Below are positions 1-6,383 of a stretch of 7,767 nt of DNA, piece after piece (positions within the stretch are counted from its first letter, which is position 1; each line of letters opens with the position of its first letter). The notes below the pieces were generated by a model. That model saw nothing but the letters and a program-made list of their open reading frames with translations, was not told the origin of the DNA and searched no databases. The DNA comes from Weeksellaceae bacterium (GTDB lineage: Bacteria; Bacteroidota; Bacteroidia; Flavobacteriales; Weeksellaceae), in assembly GCA_028698395.1 (NCBI GenBank), contig JAQVDG010000086.1, positions 1 to 7,767 on the forward strand, read 5' to 3'. Position numbers and translations under genes: made by a program.

Positions 1-94
1 CTTAATCGACCTTTTCCTGAAAATTTTTTAAATAAATAATTAAAATTAATAAACTACTTTTATAGGGATTTTTTGTAGAGATTAAGATTGTTTT
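1..94. other. AT-rich non-coding end of the window
   Basis: These bases are very AT-rich, and stop codons occur in all frames inspected. I saw no gene start, no tRNA-like fold and no clear stem-loop with a T-run, so no terminator can be assigned to the DUF4374 gene here. Confidence 0.4.
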
Positions 95-97
95 TTA

Positions 98-265
98 GGC
101 AAACTCTCCGAAATAGTTTTGAAATTTTAGTTTAGTGTTAGAAGAAGTTATTGCTTCGTTTAAAATTGAATACAAATCTATTCTGTTTTGAGCAATGAAA
201 GTAGTTTCAGTTTGTGAAAAGCTGTTTTGGGTTTGTGAAAGAAGAAAATCGAGGTTTTGAAAGGA
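98..265 (-). pseudogene. Possible C-terminal gene remnant directly after the DUF4374 stop codon
   Basis: Reading on in the same frame past the TAA that ends the upstream lipoprotein gene gives 56 sense codons, closed by a TAA at 95-97. The peptide begins SFQNLDFLLSQTQ and ends KLKFQNYFGEFA. There is no ATG or GTG start in it, only TTG, ATT and ATA codons, and no ribosome binding site, so independent translation is unlikely. The peptide looks amphipathic and helical, with an in-frame heptad repeat (SQTQNSF followed by SQTETTF). The LL..Q....Q.E......NRI.LY pattern loosely recalls the last helix of TolC/NodT-type outer membrane efflux proteins, but the usual GGGW ending is missing, so this is only a suggestion. 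The DUF4374 protein already ends at a normal family terminus, so this is probably not part of it. Alternatives are a decayed gene end left by a rearrangement, or a chance open frame. Confidence 0.3.
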
Positions 266-1594
266 TTACTTTTCTAATTTATACAATCTTGTTGGTCGGT
301 ATTTATTGTCAATTGATAATTCTTTTTGGACTTCACCATTCAAATCAACAGAATAAACACCATTAAATTTTCCTTCAACACTGTTTGGAACACACATAAA
401 TAATTTAGTATCCAAAATTGTAAAAACATTCACTCTCGAAGCAGTATTGGAAGCCGGAATTTCTAATTCTCTGTATTGAGTCGGGTTATTTATATCAAAT
501 TCATAATAGTGCATAAAAGAAGAAGACAAAGTTCCGGTTTGTTCGCTCGAAGCAAAATAATAGGGAATATCCGAAATGTGTAAATACAATTTATTGTTGT
601 AAGAAATTATGGATTGAGCAACTCTTCCTTCACCAAATAAAGCTTCAATATCAATCACCCAATCGGTATCAAACTCAGTTTCGTTCTTTTTAATTCGGAA
701 AATTTTGGAAGGATTGTGCGAATAAAATTGGTTCCATCCCCAAGAGCAAAAATAAAGATTTCCATCTTCATCTTTTGTTGTCGGATTGTTTTCTGAAACA
801 TAAAAACCAACTGTTTTTGCTCCATGATACTGAATAATTTTCTCAAAACTGAAAGTTGGAATATCAATTACAGCCAAATAAAAATTTTCTTCATTTTCAG
901 CGATTAAATTAAATCCGGCGGATTCAATGAAAACTACGCTAACGTAAAGTTTATCATTTTTGTAATCCATTACCAAAGAACCGGTTCGCACTAAATTATT
1001 ACCCGATTCATCTTGAAAAACCGCATCAGGACGGAAAGCTTCGATATAAGGTTTTAAATCTAAAGAACCTAAGATATTCATCGTGGTAGGATCAAATTTC
1101 TGAATGGTTTGTTGACCAATATCTTCATTATAAAAAAAGCCGGTGTGTTCATCGACCAAACACAATTTTCTTGATGGAAAGAGATTATTTTTACCAATGA
1201 AAATCTCACTATCAATAAATATACGATTGGCGGTATTTAAGGTCAGTCGAAATAAACCCGGCGTGGAGGAATAACCTTTTTTGTCTTTTGCCATACTAAA
1301 AATAAAATTTTTATAGAAATGATGACCAGAAGAAGTCGATGGATCGGAATTGGTGAAAAGTGTACTTTCGTCTATCAAATCATACTTTAAATCCGGATCG
1401 ACTTCGTTTAAATTAAAACTAAAAAAACGAGTAATATCAGCAGTTGAAGCATCTTCGGTTGCTAAAACATAATTGTAGGAATTAAAATCGGTTTTGGGCA
1501 AATTATTTTCATCATCAAGATTGTCTAAAGTACAAGAAAGGATGAAAAACAAACTAATTAATAGACTGATTATGTGTAATTTATTGATTTTCAT
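266..1594 (-). CDS. DUF4374-like surface lipoprotein, predicted beta-propeller
   Basis: The 442-residue protein has a lipoprotein signal peptide: a short basic N-terminus, a hydrophobic stretch at about residues 6-19 and a lipobox FILSC with the lipidated Cys at 21. The following residues TLDNLDDEN are acidic, as in Bacteroidota lipoproteins exported to the cell surface. The mature part has repeated short beta-strand units (for example YVLATEDAS near 42, MDYKNDKLYVSV near 209, DEDGNLYFCSWG near 275), as expected for a beta-propeller. The stretch at about 295-318 (PSKIFRIKKNETEFDTDWVI) closely resembles the DUF4374 family as I recall it, and the end YKLEK is also typical. The gene starts one base after the stop of the TonB receptor gene, in the arrangement TAATATG, so translational coupling is likely. 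Members of this family commonly sit beside TonB-dependent receptors. An accessory role in substrate capture on the receptor is inference; the ligand is unknown. Confidence 0.78.
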   Translation of the reverse strand: MKINKLHIISLLISLFFILSCTLDNLDDENNLPKTDFNSYNYVLATEDASTADITRFFSFNLNEVDPDLKYDLIDESTLFTNSDPSTSSGHHFYKNFIFSMAKDKKGYSSTPGLFRLTLNTANRIFIDSEIFIGKNNLFPSRKLCLVDEHTGFFYNEDIGQQTIQKFDPTTMNILGSLDLKPYIEAFRPDAVFQDESGNNLVRTGSLVMDYKNDKLYVSVVFIESAGFNLIAENEENFYLAVIDIPTFSFEKIIQYHGAKTVGFYVSENNPTTKDEDGNLYFCSWGWNQFYSHNPSKIFRIKKNETEFDTDWVIDIEALFGEGRVAQSIISYNNKLYLHISDIPYYFASSEQTGTLSSSFMHYYEFDINNPTQYRELEIPASNTASRVNVFTILDTKLFMCVPNSVEGKFNGVYSVDLNGEVQKELSIDNKYRPTRLYKLEK

Positions 1595-1595
1595 A

Positions 1596-3989
1596 TTAGA
1601 AAGAATAAGTTAATTTAACTCTGAAATTACGTCCCGGATTTTGCATTTTAAATTCATTGTAGATTTCATGGTTGAATAAATTTTTTACTTCAGCACTGAT
1701 TGAAATATTATTTTTGCCTAAATCACGAGTATAAACCATGCCTAAACTATGCAAATGCTGAACCGGAATAATTCGGCTGGTATTGATTTTTGAATGCCCC
1801 CATAAACCTAAAAATCCATCGGGTTCAAATTGCTTTTCGATGAAATCCAGGTAATATTGATGAACATAAGAATAATCCCAGAAGAACGACAAATCAGTAC
1901 TTAAGTTCAAAATATCTTTTAAATTATAAGAAAAACTTGCGTTGGAATAATAAAAAGGCATATTGGCAACTCTCGCTTTTTTGTAGTGTTGATTGTTCAA
2001 AGCCGGATCGTTTGAGGAGCTCAAACGGTAATCATTCCAAGTAATATTCCCTGCTAAAATGAAATTTTTGGTTGGACGATAGGTCATTTCTATTTCTACG
2101 CCCAAACCTTTTACATGATCCAAATTCAAAAACATAGCTTGGTATTGGTTAATGTCTTTCAAACGGATTAATTCTTTAGTATCACGATAATAGGTGTTGA
2201 GTTCCAATCGGAATTTTTGACTATCAAAAACATATCCGAAGTTAATATTGGAACTTTTTTCAGGTTTTAAATTATAATTTGCCAAAATGAAATTATTATC
2301 ACCAAATAATTCGTTCTGTTCCGGTAAACGATAAGTGTTTTCATAAGAAATCCGTAAGAAATTTTTTGAATTAATATTGAATTTCAATGCTTGTGAAAAA
2401 CTCCAACCATCATTGGTAATATCTTTGTCGTTTATGGTGATACTTGTTGGGTCATCCGATGAATTATAATTTCCTGAAAGAAAGTTGAATAAATATTTGA
2501 TTTGTGTATTGGATTCTAATTTTTTATCAAAAAAGCGACTGTTTAATGCCAAATTGGAAATTAATTTGTTGTAATTGGTTCCCCGAGGATTGAAACTGTC
2601 GTTATTGGTTTTTCGATTATAGTGGCTGAAAACGGTATTACTTTCAATTTGAAATTGAGAATTAACCAAATAATTCAAATAAGTTCTCGAAGTAATTTGT
2701 TCCATTTTGTGTAATAAATAACCATTTCTCAAATCGAGATTTCCCATTTCAGAACCCGAATTATTGTAATGCGCTTCGCCCATCCAATCGTAATATACGT
2801 TTTTGGCTTTGTCGAATAATTCAAAATTAATATGACTGTAAACCAAGAATTGATTTAAACTCAATCTGTTGTCTAAAAAATATTTTTTGTATTTAATCGA
2901 AGGAATAAAGTTCCCTTTTTCTTTACGATAAACCTCACCAAAAGGTCGTGCACGCGAATAAGTGTCATTTTGAATTTCTTTTTTCAAGTCATAAGAATTG
3001 ACTTTAAATTCCAATAAATCTGCCCATTTCAAATTTCGGAATTGAACAAAAAATTCGGATGAAAATTGTTCAAATGCATTGTGAAACAAACGATTGCGAA
3101 TGTATTGAGTTTGTCCGGTTTCTGGATTTCGATAGGGTAATTTATCGACTTTATAGTTGTTTTTGGAGTAATTATAGAAAATGCTTCCACCGATAAAAAC
3201 ATAATCTGTAATTTTAATTAGCGAATTAACAGAGCCAATTTGAGTACCAAAAGAACCGGTTTCGTAAGTGATTGAACCACCGGTTTTATTACTAGTCATC
3301 GGAATGAAATTCACAGCACTTCCCAAAGCGTCAATTCCGATTTTGGTAGGTAAGACGCCTTTATAAATTTCGATTCTATCTAAGGAATTAGTGGGGATTT
3401 TCGATAAACCGTAGTTGGAACCCAAGTAATCAATCGGAATATCGTCATACAGGAATTTAATTGAATTTCCTGTAAAACCGCCGATAATGATATTGTCGAT
3501 AGAACCTAAACCACCGATATTTCTGATTTTTACACCTGGTGCACGATTTATAATTTCTTCGACTGAACTGGCTCTTTCCAGATTTTCTTTGATGGTTACG
3601 ATATCAGCTTTAATCGCATTGTTTTTTAATCTTTCACTTTCGGTTTTGGTTTGAATTAAAATTTCATTTAGTTGAATGTTTTGATTTTGTTCTTCAAGGG
3701 TAATATGAAGTAAATCAGAAGATTGAGTTTTAAGCTGTATTTCAAAAGGACCAAAAGTTTGAGTTTCAAAATCTACTGCTATGTGGTAAGTTCCAAAAGG
3801 AAGGTTTTCAAAAGAAAATTGTCCATTTGAATCGGTAAATGTAGTTTGTCCATCTTCTACAATATAGATTTCAATTCCTTCTAATTGCAAACTCAATTGG
3901 TTGATAATTACGCCTATAATTGCTCCTCTCTCTTGAGCGAAACCCAAAGAGCCAAGCAGTAAAAGTATAACGAAAAGAGTTCTTTGCAT
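1596..3989 (-). CDS. TonB-dependent outer membrane receptor with N-terminal CarboxypepD_reg-like domain
   Basis: This 797-residue protein imports a ligand through the outer membrane using TonB-ExbBD energy. Residues 1-18 are a signal peptide (hydrophobic LFVILLLLGSLG, likely cut after GFA). Residues about 22-98 form a carboxypeptidase-regulatory-like beta-sandwich (GxIxGVI start, FTDSNGQFSFENLPFGTY), common in Bacteroidota receptors. A TonB-box-like segment NEILIQTKT lies at about 108-116. The plug spans about 125-232, with VEEIINRAPGVKIR, DDIPIDY, LDRIEIYKG and the closing ALGSAVNFI motif. The rest is a 22-strand-type barrel rich in aromatic residues, with the usual EVKNLFN motif near the end and a terminal Phe (VKLTYSF). 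It lacks SusC hallmarks and no SusD gene follows, so a siderophore, metal-chelate or cofactor receptor is more likely than a glycan importer; the substrate cannot be read from sequence. The start has no Shine-Dalgarno sequence. It is first in a unit with the DUF4374 lipoprotein gene. Confidence 0.93.
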   Translation of the reverse strand: MQRTLFVILLLLGSLGFAQERGAIIGVIINQLSLQLEGIEIYIVEDGQTTFTDSNGQFSFENLPFGTYHIAVDFETQTFGPFEIQLKTQSSDLLHITLEEQNQNIQLNEILIQTKTESERLKNNAIKADIVTIKENLERASSVEEIINRAPGVKIRNIGGLGSIDNIIIGGFTGNSIKFLYDDIPIDYLGSNYGLSKIPTNSLDRIEIYKGVLPTKIGIDALGSAVNFIPMTSNKTGGSITYETGSFGTQIGSVNSLIKITDYVFIGGSIFYNYSKNNYKVDKLPYRNPETGQTQYIRNRLFHNAFEQFSSEFFVQFRNLKWADLLEFKVNSYDLKKEIQNDTYSRARPFGEVYRKEKGNFIPSIKYKKYFLDNRLSLNQFLVYSHINFELFDKAKNVYYDWMGEAHYNNSGSEMGNLDLRNGYLLHKMEQITSRTYLNYLVNSQFQIESNTVFSHYNRKTNNDSFNPRGTNYNKLISNLALNSRFFDKKLESNTQIKYLFNFLSGNYNSSDDPTSITINDKDITNDGWSFSQALKFNINSKNFLRISYENTYRLPEQNELFGDNNFILANYNLKPEKSSNINFGYVFDSQKFRLELNTYYRDTKELIRLKDINQYQAMFLNLDHVKGLGVEIEMTYRPTKNFILAGNITWNDYRLSSSNDPALNNQHYKKARVANMPFYYSNASFSYNLKDILNLSTDLSFFWDYSYVHQYYLDFIEKQFEPDGFLGLWGHSKINTSRIIPVQHLHSLGMVYTRDLGKNNISISAEVKNLFNHEIYNEFKMQNPGRNFRVKLTYSF

Positions 3990-4031
3990 TCTATTTTTAA
4001 TTGGGATAAAAAACTAAATGACTGATGGTTT
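3990..4031 (-). promoter_or_regulatory. Probable promoter/leader region of the TonB receptor unit
   Basis: Because a terminator lies immediately upstream, the receptor gene needs its own promoter in this short stretch or overlapping the hairpin. The best -7 candidate on the minus strand is TAGTTTTT (about 4016-4009), which matches seven of eight positions of the TAnnTTTG consensus. A TTTG in the descending arm of the terminator hairpin could act as the -33 element but is spaced a little too far, at about 24 bases. No Fur-box-like palindrome was seen. The bases before the ATG are A-rich (AATTAAAAATAGA) without a Shine-Dalgarno sequence, as is usual in this phylum. Confidence 0.3.
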
Positions 4032-4077
4032 AAAAATGAGCAAAGCTGTCAATTTGAGAAATTTTTTGACAGCTTGC
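4032..4077 (-). terminator. Rho-independent terminator of the lipocalin-like lipoprotein gene
   Basis: On the minus strand, 27 bases after the stop codon of the lipoprotein gene, GCAAGCTGTCAA (4077-4066) pairs with TTGACAGCTTTGC (4052-4040). This gives a perfect 9-bp core, AGCTGTCAA/TTGACAGCT, extended by four further pairs around a single bulged A. The loop is 13 bases and AT-rich. A run of five T residues (4036-4032) follows three bases later. The orientation fits termination of minus-strand transcription and separates this gene from the TonB receptor unit that starts 43 bases further on. Confidence 0.75.
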
Positions 4078-4104
4078 TTAATTTTAAGACATAGTAATTA
4101 GAAA

Positions 4105-4644
4105 TTAATTTCCAAAATCACATGTGTAAATTGAACCATCAGAATTATAGATAGTAGGCTTTAAACTTTCGTTAATATCTTGTTTTACCAAAGTGAATTT
4201 TGCTGTAGAACCGTGTCCCAAAGTAGAAGTAAAGGTCATTTGCCATTTTCCTTCTATTTTTTCAATTTCCACATTTTCAGCACTCAATCCAAAGTTATAT
4301 GGAGGCATAGACAGATTGTTTTGCGTAATGGTAAAAGCCGTTTCGTCACCTTCCCAAGTCCAAAAATCTTGACCGGAAGGGAAGTTAGCTCCGATTACGA
4401 TGGCTAAATTGTGGTTTTCTTTGAATTGATACCCTATGATTAAAGTAGTCATACACTGGTCTTCTAAAGGAAATCCGCCGGGAACGGCATTTGTAAAGTC
4501 AACACGAGTCAATTGCCAATCTCCTGTTAAACTTGCGGTTTCTGCCGGTGGATTGTTTTCGCCTGAATCGTCATCATCACTTGAACAAGAAACTCCGGTC
4601 GTAATCAAAAAGATGCTAAGGAATAAATACATTAAATTTTTCAT
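4105..4644 (-). CDS. Small lipocalin-like surface lipoprotein (179 aa)
   Basis: The product has a lipoprotein signal peptide (MKNLMYLFLSIFLITTGVSC) with the lipidated Cys at residue 20, directly followed by SSDDDDSGEN. Such an acidic run behind the Cys marks surface-exposed lipoproteins in Flavobacteriia. After a short linker the domain starts with LTGDWQLTRVDF at about 39-50, the opening motif of small lipocalin-like lipoproteins of Bacteroidota, and continues as alternating beta-strands (TTLIIGYQF, NLAIVIGA, TAFTITQNNL, GKWQMTFTSTL, AKFTLVKQD). The two other cysteines, at 64 and 175, could form a disulfide, as the first one sits where related proteins carry a conserved Cys. The frame is open a further 13 codons upstream, to an ATG at 4683, but that extension would destroy the signal peptide start and its codons contain the -7 promoter box, so the ATG at 4644 is chosen. 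The gene stands alone, with its own promoter and terminator. Ligand and role are unknown. Confidence 0.8.
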   Translation of the reverse strand: MKNLMYLFLSIFLITTGVSCSSDDDDSGENNPPAETASLTGDWQLTRVDFTNAVPGGFPLEDQCMTTLIIGYQFKENHNLAIVIGANFPSGQDFWTWEGDETAFTITQNNLSMPPYNFGLSAENVEIEKIEGKWQMTFTSTLGHGSTAKFTLVKQDINESLKPTIYNSDGSIYTCDFGN

Positions 4645-4667
4645 CGCTATTTTATAAATAATTTGGA

Positions 4668-4690
4668 GGCAAATATAAGCCATATTTGTC
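4668..4690. promoter_or_regulatory. Inverted repeat overlapping the -7 box, possible operator
   Basis: The half-sites GGCAAATAT (4668-4676) and ATATTTGTC (4682-4690) are inverted around a five-base centre, AAGCC. Eight of nine positions pair, with a perfect seven-base core CAAATAT/ATATTTG. The left arm is part of the -7 box of the lipoprotein promoter, so a protein bound here would block RNA polymerase. The total length of 23 bases suits a dimeric regulator. AT-rich DNA yields such dyads by chance, so the operator role is inference. Confidence 0.3.
4670..4677 (-). promoter_or_regulatory. -7 promoter box (TATATTTG) of the lipocalin-like lipoprotein gene
   Basis: Read on the minus strand, this is TATATTTG, an exact match to the Bacteroidota primary-sigma -7 consensus TAnnTTTG. 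It lies 25 bases before the chosen ATG, which predicts a leader of roughly 18-20 nucleotides. No convincing TTTG element is seen at the -33 distance, so the promoter may be weak or dependent on a regulator. Its position supports the downstream start codon of the lipoprotein gene. Confidence 0.55.
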
Positions 4691-4810
4691 TTTTATTATA
4701 GCATAAAAAATGATTTTAGTTACCTCTGGAGAAGATTGGGATTTTATTGTGGATAAAGTTTTCGAGTATTTTTTTAAGAAAATATGTATATTAATTAGTT
4801 GCAATAATAT
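4691..4810. other. Intergenic spacer between the carboxyltransferase gene and the lipoprotein promoter
   Basis: These bases are AT-rich and hold no supported gene. I saw no convincing stem-loop with a T-run after the carboxyltransferase stop codon, so how the carboxylase operon ends is not apparent from the sequence. A plus-strand open frame starting here runs on antisense into the carboxyltransferase gene and is not credible as a gene. Confidence 0.5.
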
Positions 4811-6352
4811 TTATAACGGAATGTTTCCATGTTTTCTTCGTGGCCCATCTATCACTTTTCCTTCTAACATTGAAAAAGCTTTAATTAATTTTCTTCGAGT
4901 GTCGTGTGGTAGAATTACTTCGTCAATAAATCCACGCTTGGCAGCTTCATAAGGTGTAGCAAATAATTCAGCATATTCTTTTTCTTTTTCTGCCAATTTA
5001 GCTTCTTGGTCATCGGCTTCAGCAATTTCCTTTTTAAAAATAATTTCTGATGCACCTTTAGCTCCCATTACCGCAATTTCAGCAGTTGGCCAAGCAAAAT
5101 TCATATCAGCACCTATATGTTTGGAATTCATCACATCATAAGCTCCTCCATAAGCTTTTCTTGTAATAACGGTTATTTTGGGTACAGTTGCTTCGCTCAA
5201 AGCATATAATAATTTTGCTCCGTGAACGATGATTCCATTCCATTCCTGATCTGTTCCCGGTAAAAATCCCGGAACATCTTCCAAAACCAATAACGGAATA
5301 TTGAATGCATCGCAAAAACGGGTGAATCGTGCCGCTTTGATAGAACTGTTTACGTCTAAACAACCTGCCAGAAACATTGGATTATTGGCAACAATTCCGA
5401 TACTTCTTCCACCCAATCTTGCAAATCCTACGACTATATTTTCTGCAAAATCTTTATGAATTTCAAAGAAACTGTCTTCATCAATTAGTTGATGAATAAC
5501 GTCTTTCATATCGTAGGGTTTCGTTGAACTTTCCGGAATAATAGAATCTAATTCAGGACATAATTCTTCGCCTAATTCAAACGGATAGTTTTCCGGAACT
5601 TCGGCATTATTTTGTGGGAGATAACTCAATAGTTTTTTTATATCTTCTAAACATTCCACATCATTTGCAGAAGTTGTGTGTGCCACTCCTGATTTGGTAG
5701 AATGTGTACTTGCACCCCCTAATTCTTCAGCAGTTACGGTTTCATTGGTAACGGTTTTCACCACATTGGGTCCGGTTACGAACATATAAGAAGTATTTTC
5801 CACCATCATTGTAAAATCCGTCATAGCAGGCGAATACACAGCTCCTCCTGCACAAGGTCCCATAATGGCAGAAATCTGTGGAATTACTCCCGAAGATTGA
5901 ACATTTCGATAGAAAATATCGGCATAACCACCTAAAGAGCGAACGCCTTCTTGAATTCTTGCGCCACCTGAATCATTCAAACCAATCATAGGTGCTCCCA
6001 CTTTGAGTGCCATATCCATGACTTTACAAATTTTTTCGGCATGTGTTTCTGATAAAGAACCTCCGAAAACAGTGAAATCTTGAGCGAAAATATAAACCAA
6101 ACGTCCGTTGATAGTTCCGTAACCCGTTATGACTCCATCACCCGGATATTTTTCTTTGTCCATTCCAAAGTCGCTTGTACGGTGTTCAACCAACATTCCG
6201 ATTTCTTCAAATGAACCTTCGTCCAATACGTATTCTATGCGTTCGCGAGCGGTTAATTTTTTCTTAGCGTGTTGAGAAGCAATTCTTTTTTCACCTCCAC
6301 CAAGTAAAGCAGCTGCTTTTTTTTCGTTTAATATTTGAATATTGTCTTTCAT
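4811..6352 (-). CDS. pccB: Acyl-CoA carboxylase carboxyltransferase subunit (propionyl-CoA carboxylase beta type)
   Basis: The 513-residue protein moves the carboxyl group from carboxybiotin to an acyl-CoA and is full length for the PccB/AccD5 family. The N-terminal crotonase-like half holds [19 protein letters not shown] at about 32-50, the oxyanion-hole segment [10 protein letters not shown] at 127-136 and [12 protein letters not shown] at 165-176. The C-terminal half holds [20 protein letters not shown] near 332-351, [14 protein letters not shown] near 357-370, the second oxyanion-hole region [12 protein letters not shown] at 397-408 and the usual HGNIPL end. Asp406 lies at the position that, as I recall from Streptomyces PccB work, governs acyl-chain choice, and an Asp there favours propionyl-CoA or acetyl-CoA over longer chains. 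The gene follows the biotin carboxylase gene after 31 bases without a Shine-Dalgarno sequence, so both should be one operon. Propionyl-CoA as substrate and methylmalonyl-CoA as product are likely but not proven by sequence. Confidence 0.93.
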   Translation of the reverse strand: MKDNIQILNEKKAAALLGGGEKRIASQHAKKKLTARERIEYVLDEGSFEEIGMLVEHRTSDFGMDKEKYPGDGVITGYGTINGRLVYIFAQDFTVFGGSLSETHAEKICKVMDMALKVGAPMIGLNDSGGARIQEGVRSLGGYADIFYRNVQSSGVIPQISAIMGPCAGGAVYSPAMTDFTMMVENTSYMFVTGPNVVKTVTNETVTAEELGGASTHSTKSGVAHTTSANDVECLEDIKKLLSYLPQNNAEVPENYPFELGEELCPELDSIIPESSTKPYDMKDVIHQLIDEDSFFEIHKDFAENIVVGFARLGGRSIGIVANNPMFLAGCLDVNSSIKAARFTRFCDAFNIPLLVLEDVPGFLPGTDQEWNGIIVHGAKLLYALSEATVPKITVITRKAYGGAYDVMNSKHIGADMNFAWPTAEIAVMGAKGASEIIFKKEIAEADDQEAKLAEKEKEYAELFATPYEAAKRGFIDEVILPHDTRRKLIKAFSMLEGKVIDGPRRKHGNIPL

Positions 6353-6383
6353 TTTTGTTTAAATTTTTAGAAACTTTAGAAGT

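Noticed and set aside
195..260. Plus-strand 21-codon frame with a repeated VCE motif
   Set aside because: It is very short, has no ribosome binding site or promoter, and its repeat follows from the 21-base repeat on the other strand.
655..867. Alternate-frame minus-strand open frame inside the DUF4374 gene
   Set aside because: The overlapping frame encodes conserved DUF4374 motifs, and this one has no recognisable domain.
3990..4104. Fur box or riboswitch before the TonB receptor gene
   Set aside because: No GATAATGATTATC-like palindrome is present. The only strong structure is a simple stem-loop with a T-run that fits a terminator; the leader is too short for a cobalamin riboswitch.
4180..4657. 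Two plus-strand open frames antisense to the lipocalin-like lipoprotein gene
   Set aside because: They mirror the real minus-strand gene, which has a signal peptide, promoter and terminator. Their translations are Ser/Phe-rich shadow products.
4710..4952. Plus-strand open frame of 80 codons
   Set aside because: Most of it is antisense to the C-terminal coding part of the carboxyltransferase gene, its protein lacks family features, and there is no promoter-like sequence before it.
5136..5363. Alternate-frame minus-strand open frame inside the carboxyltransferase gene
   Set aside because: It overlaps the highly conserved second oxyanion-hole region of the real frame.
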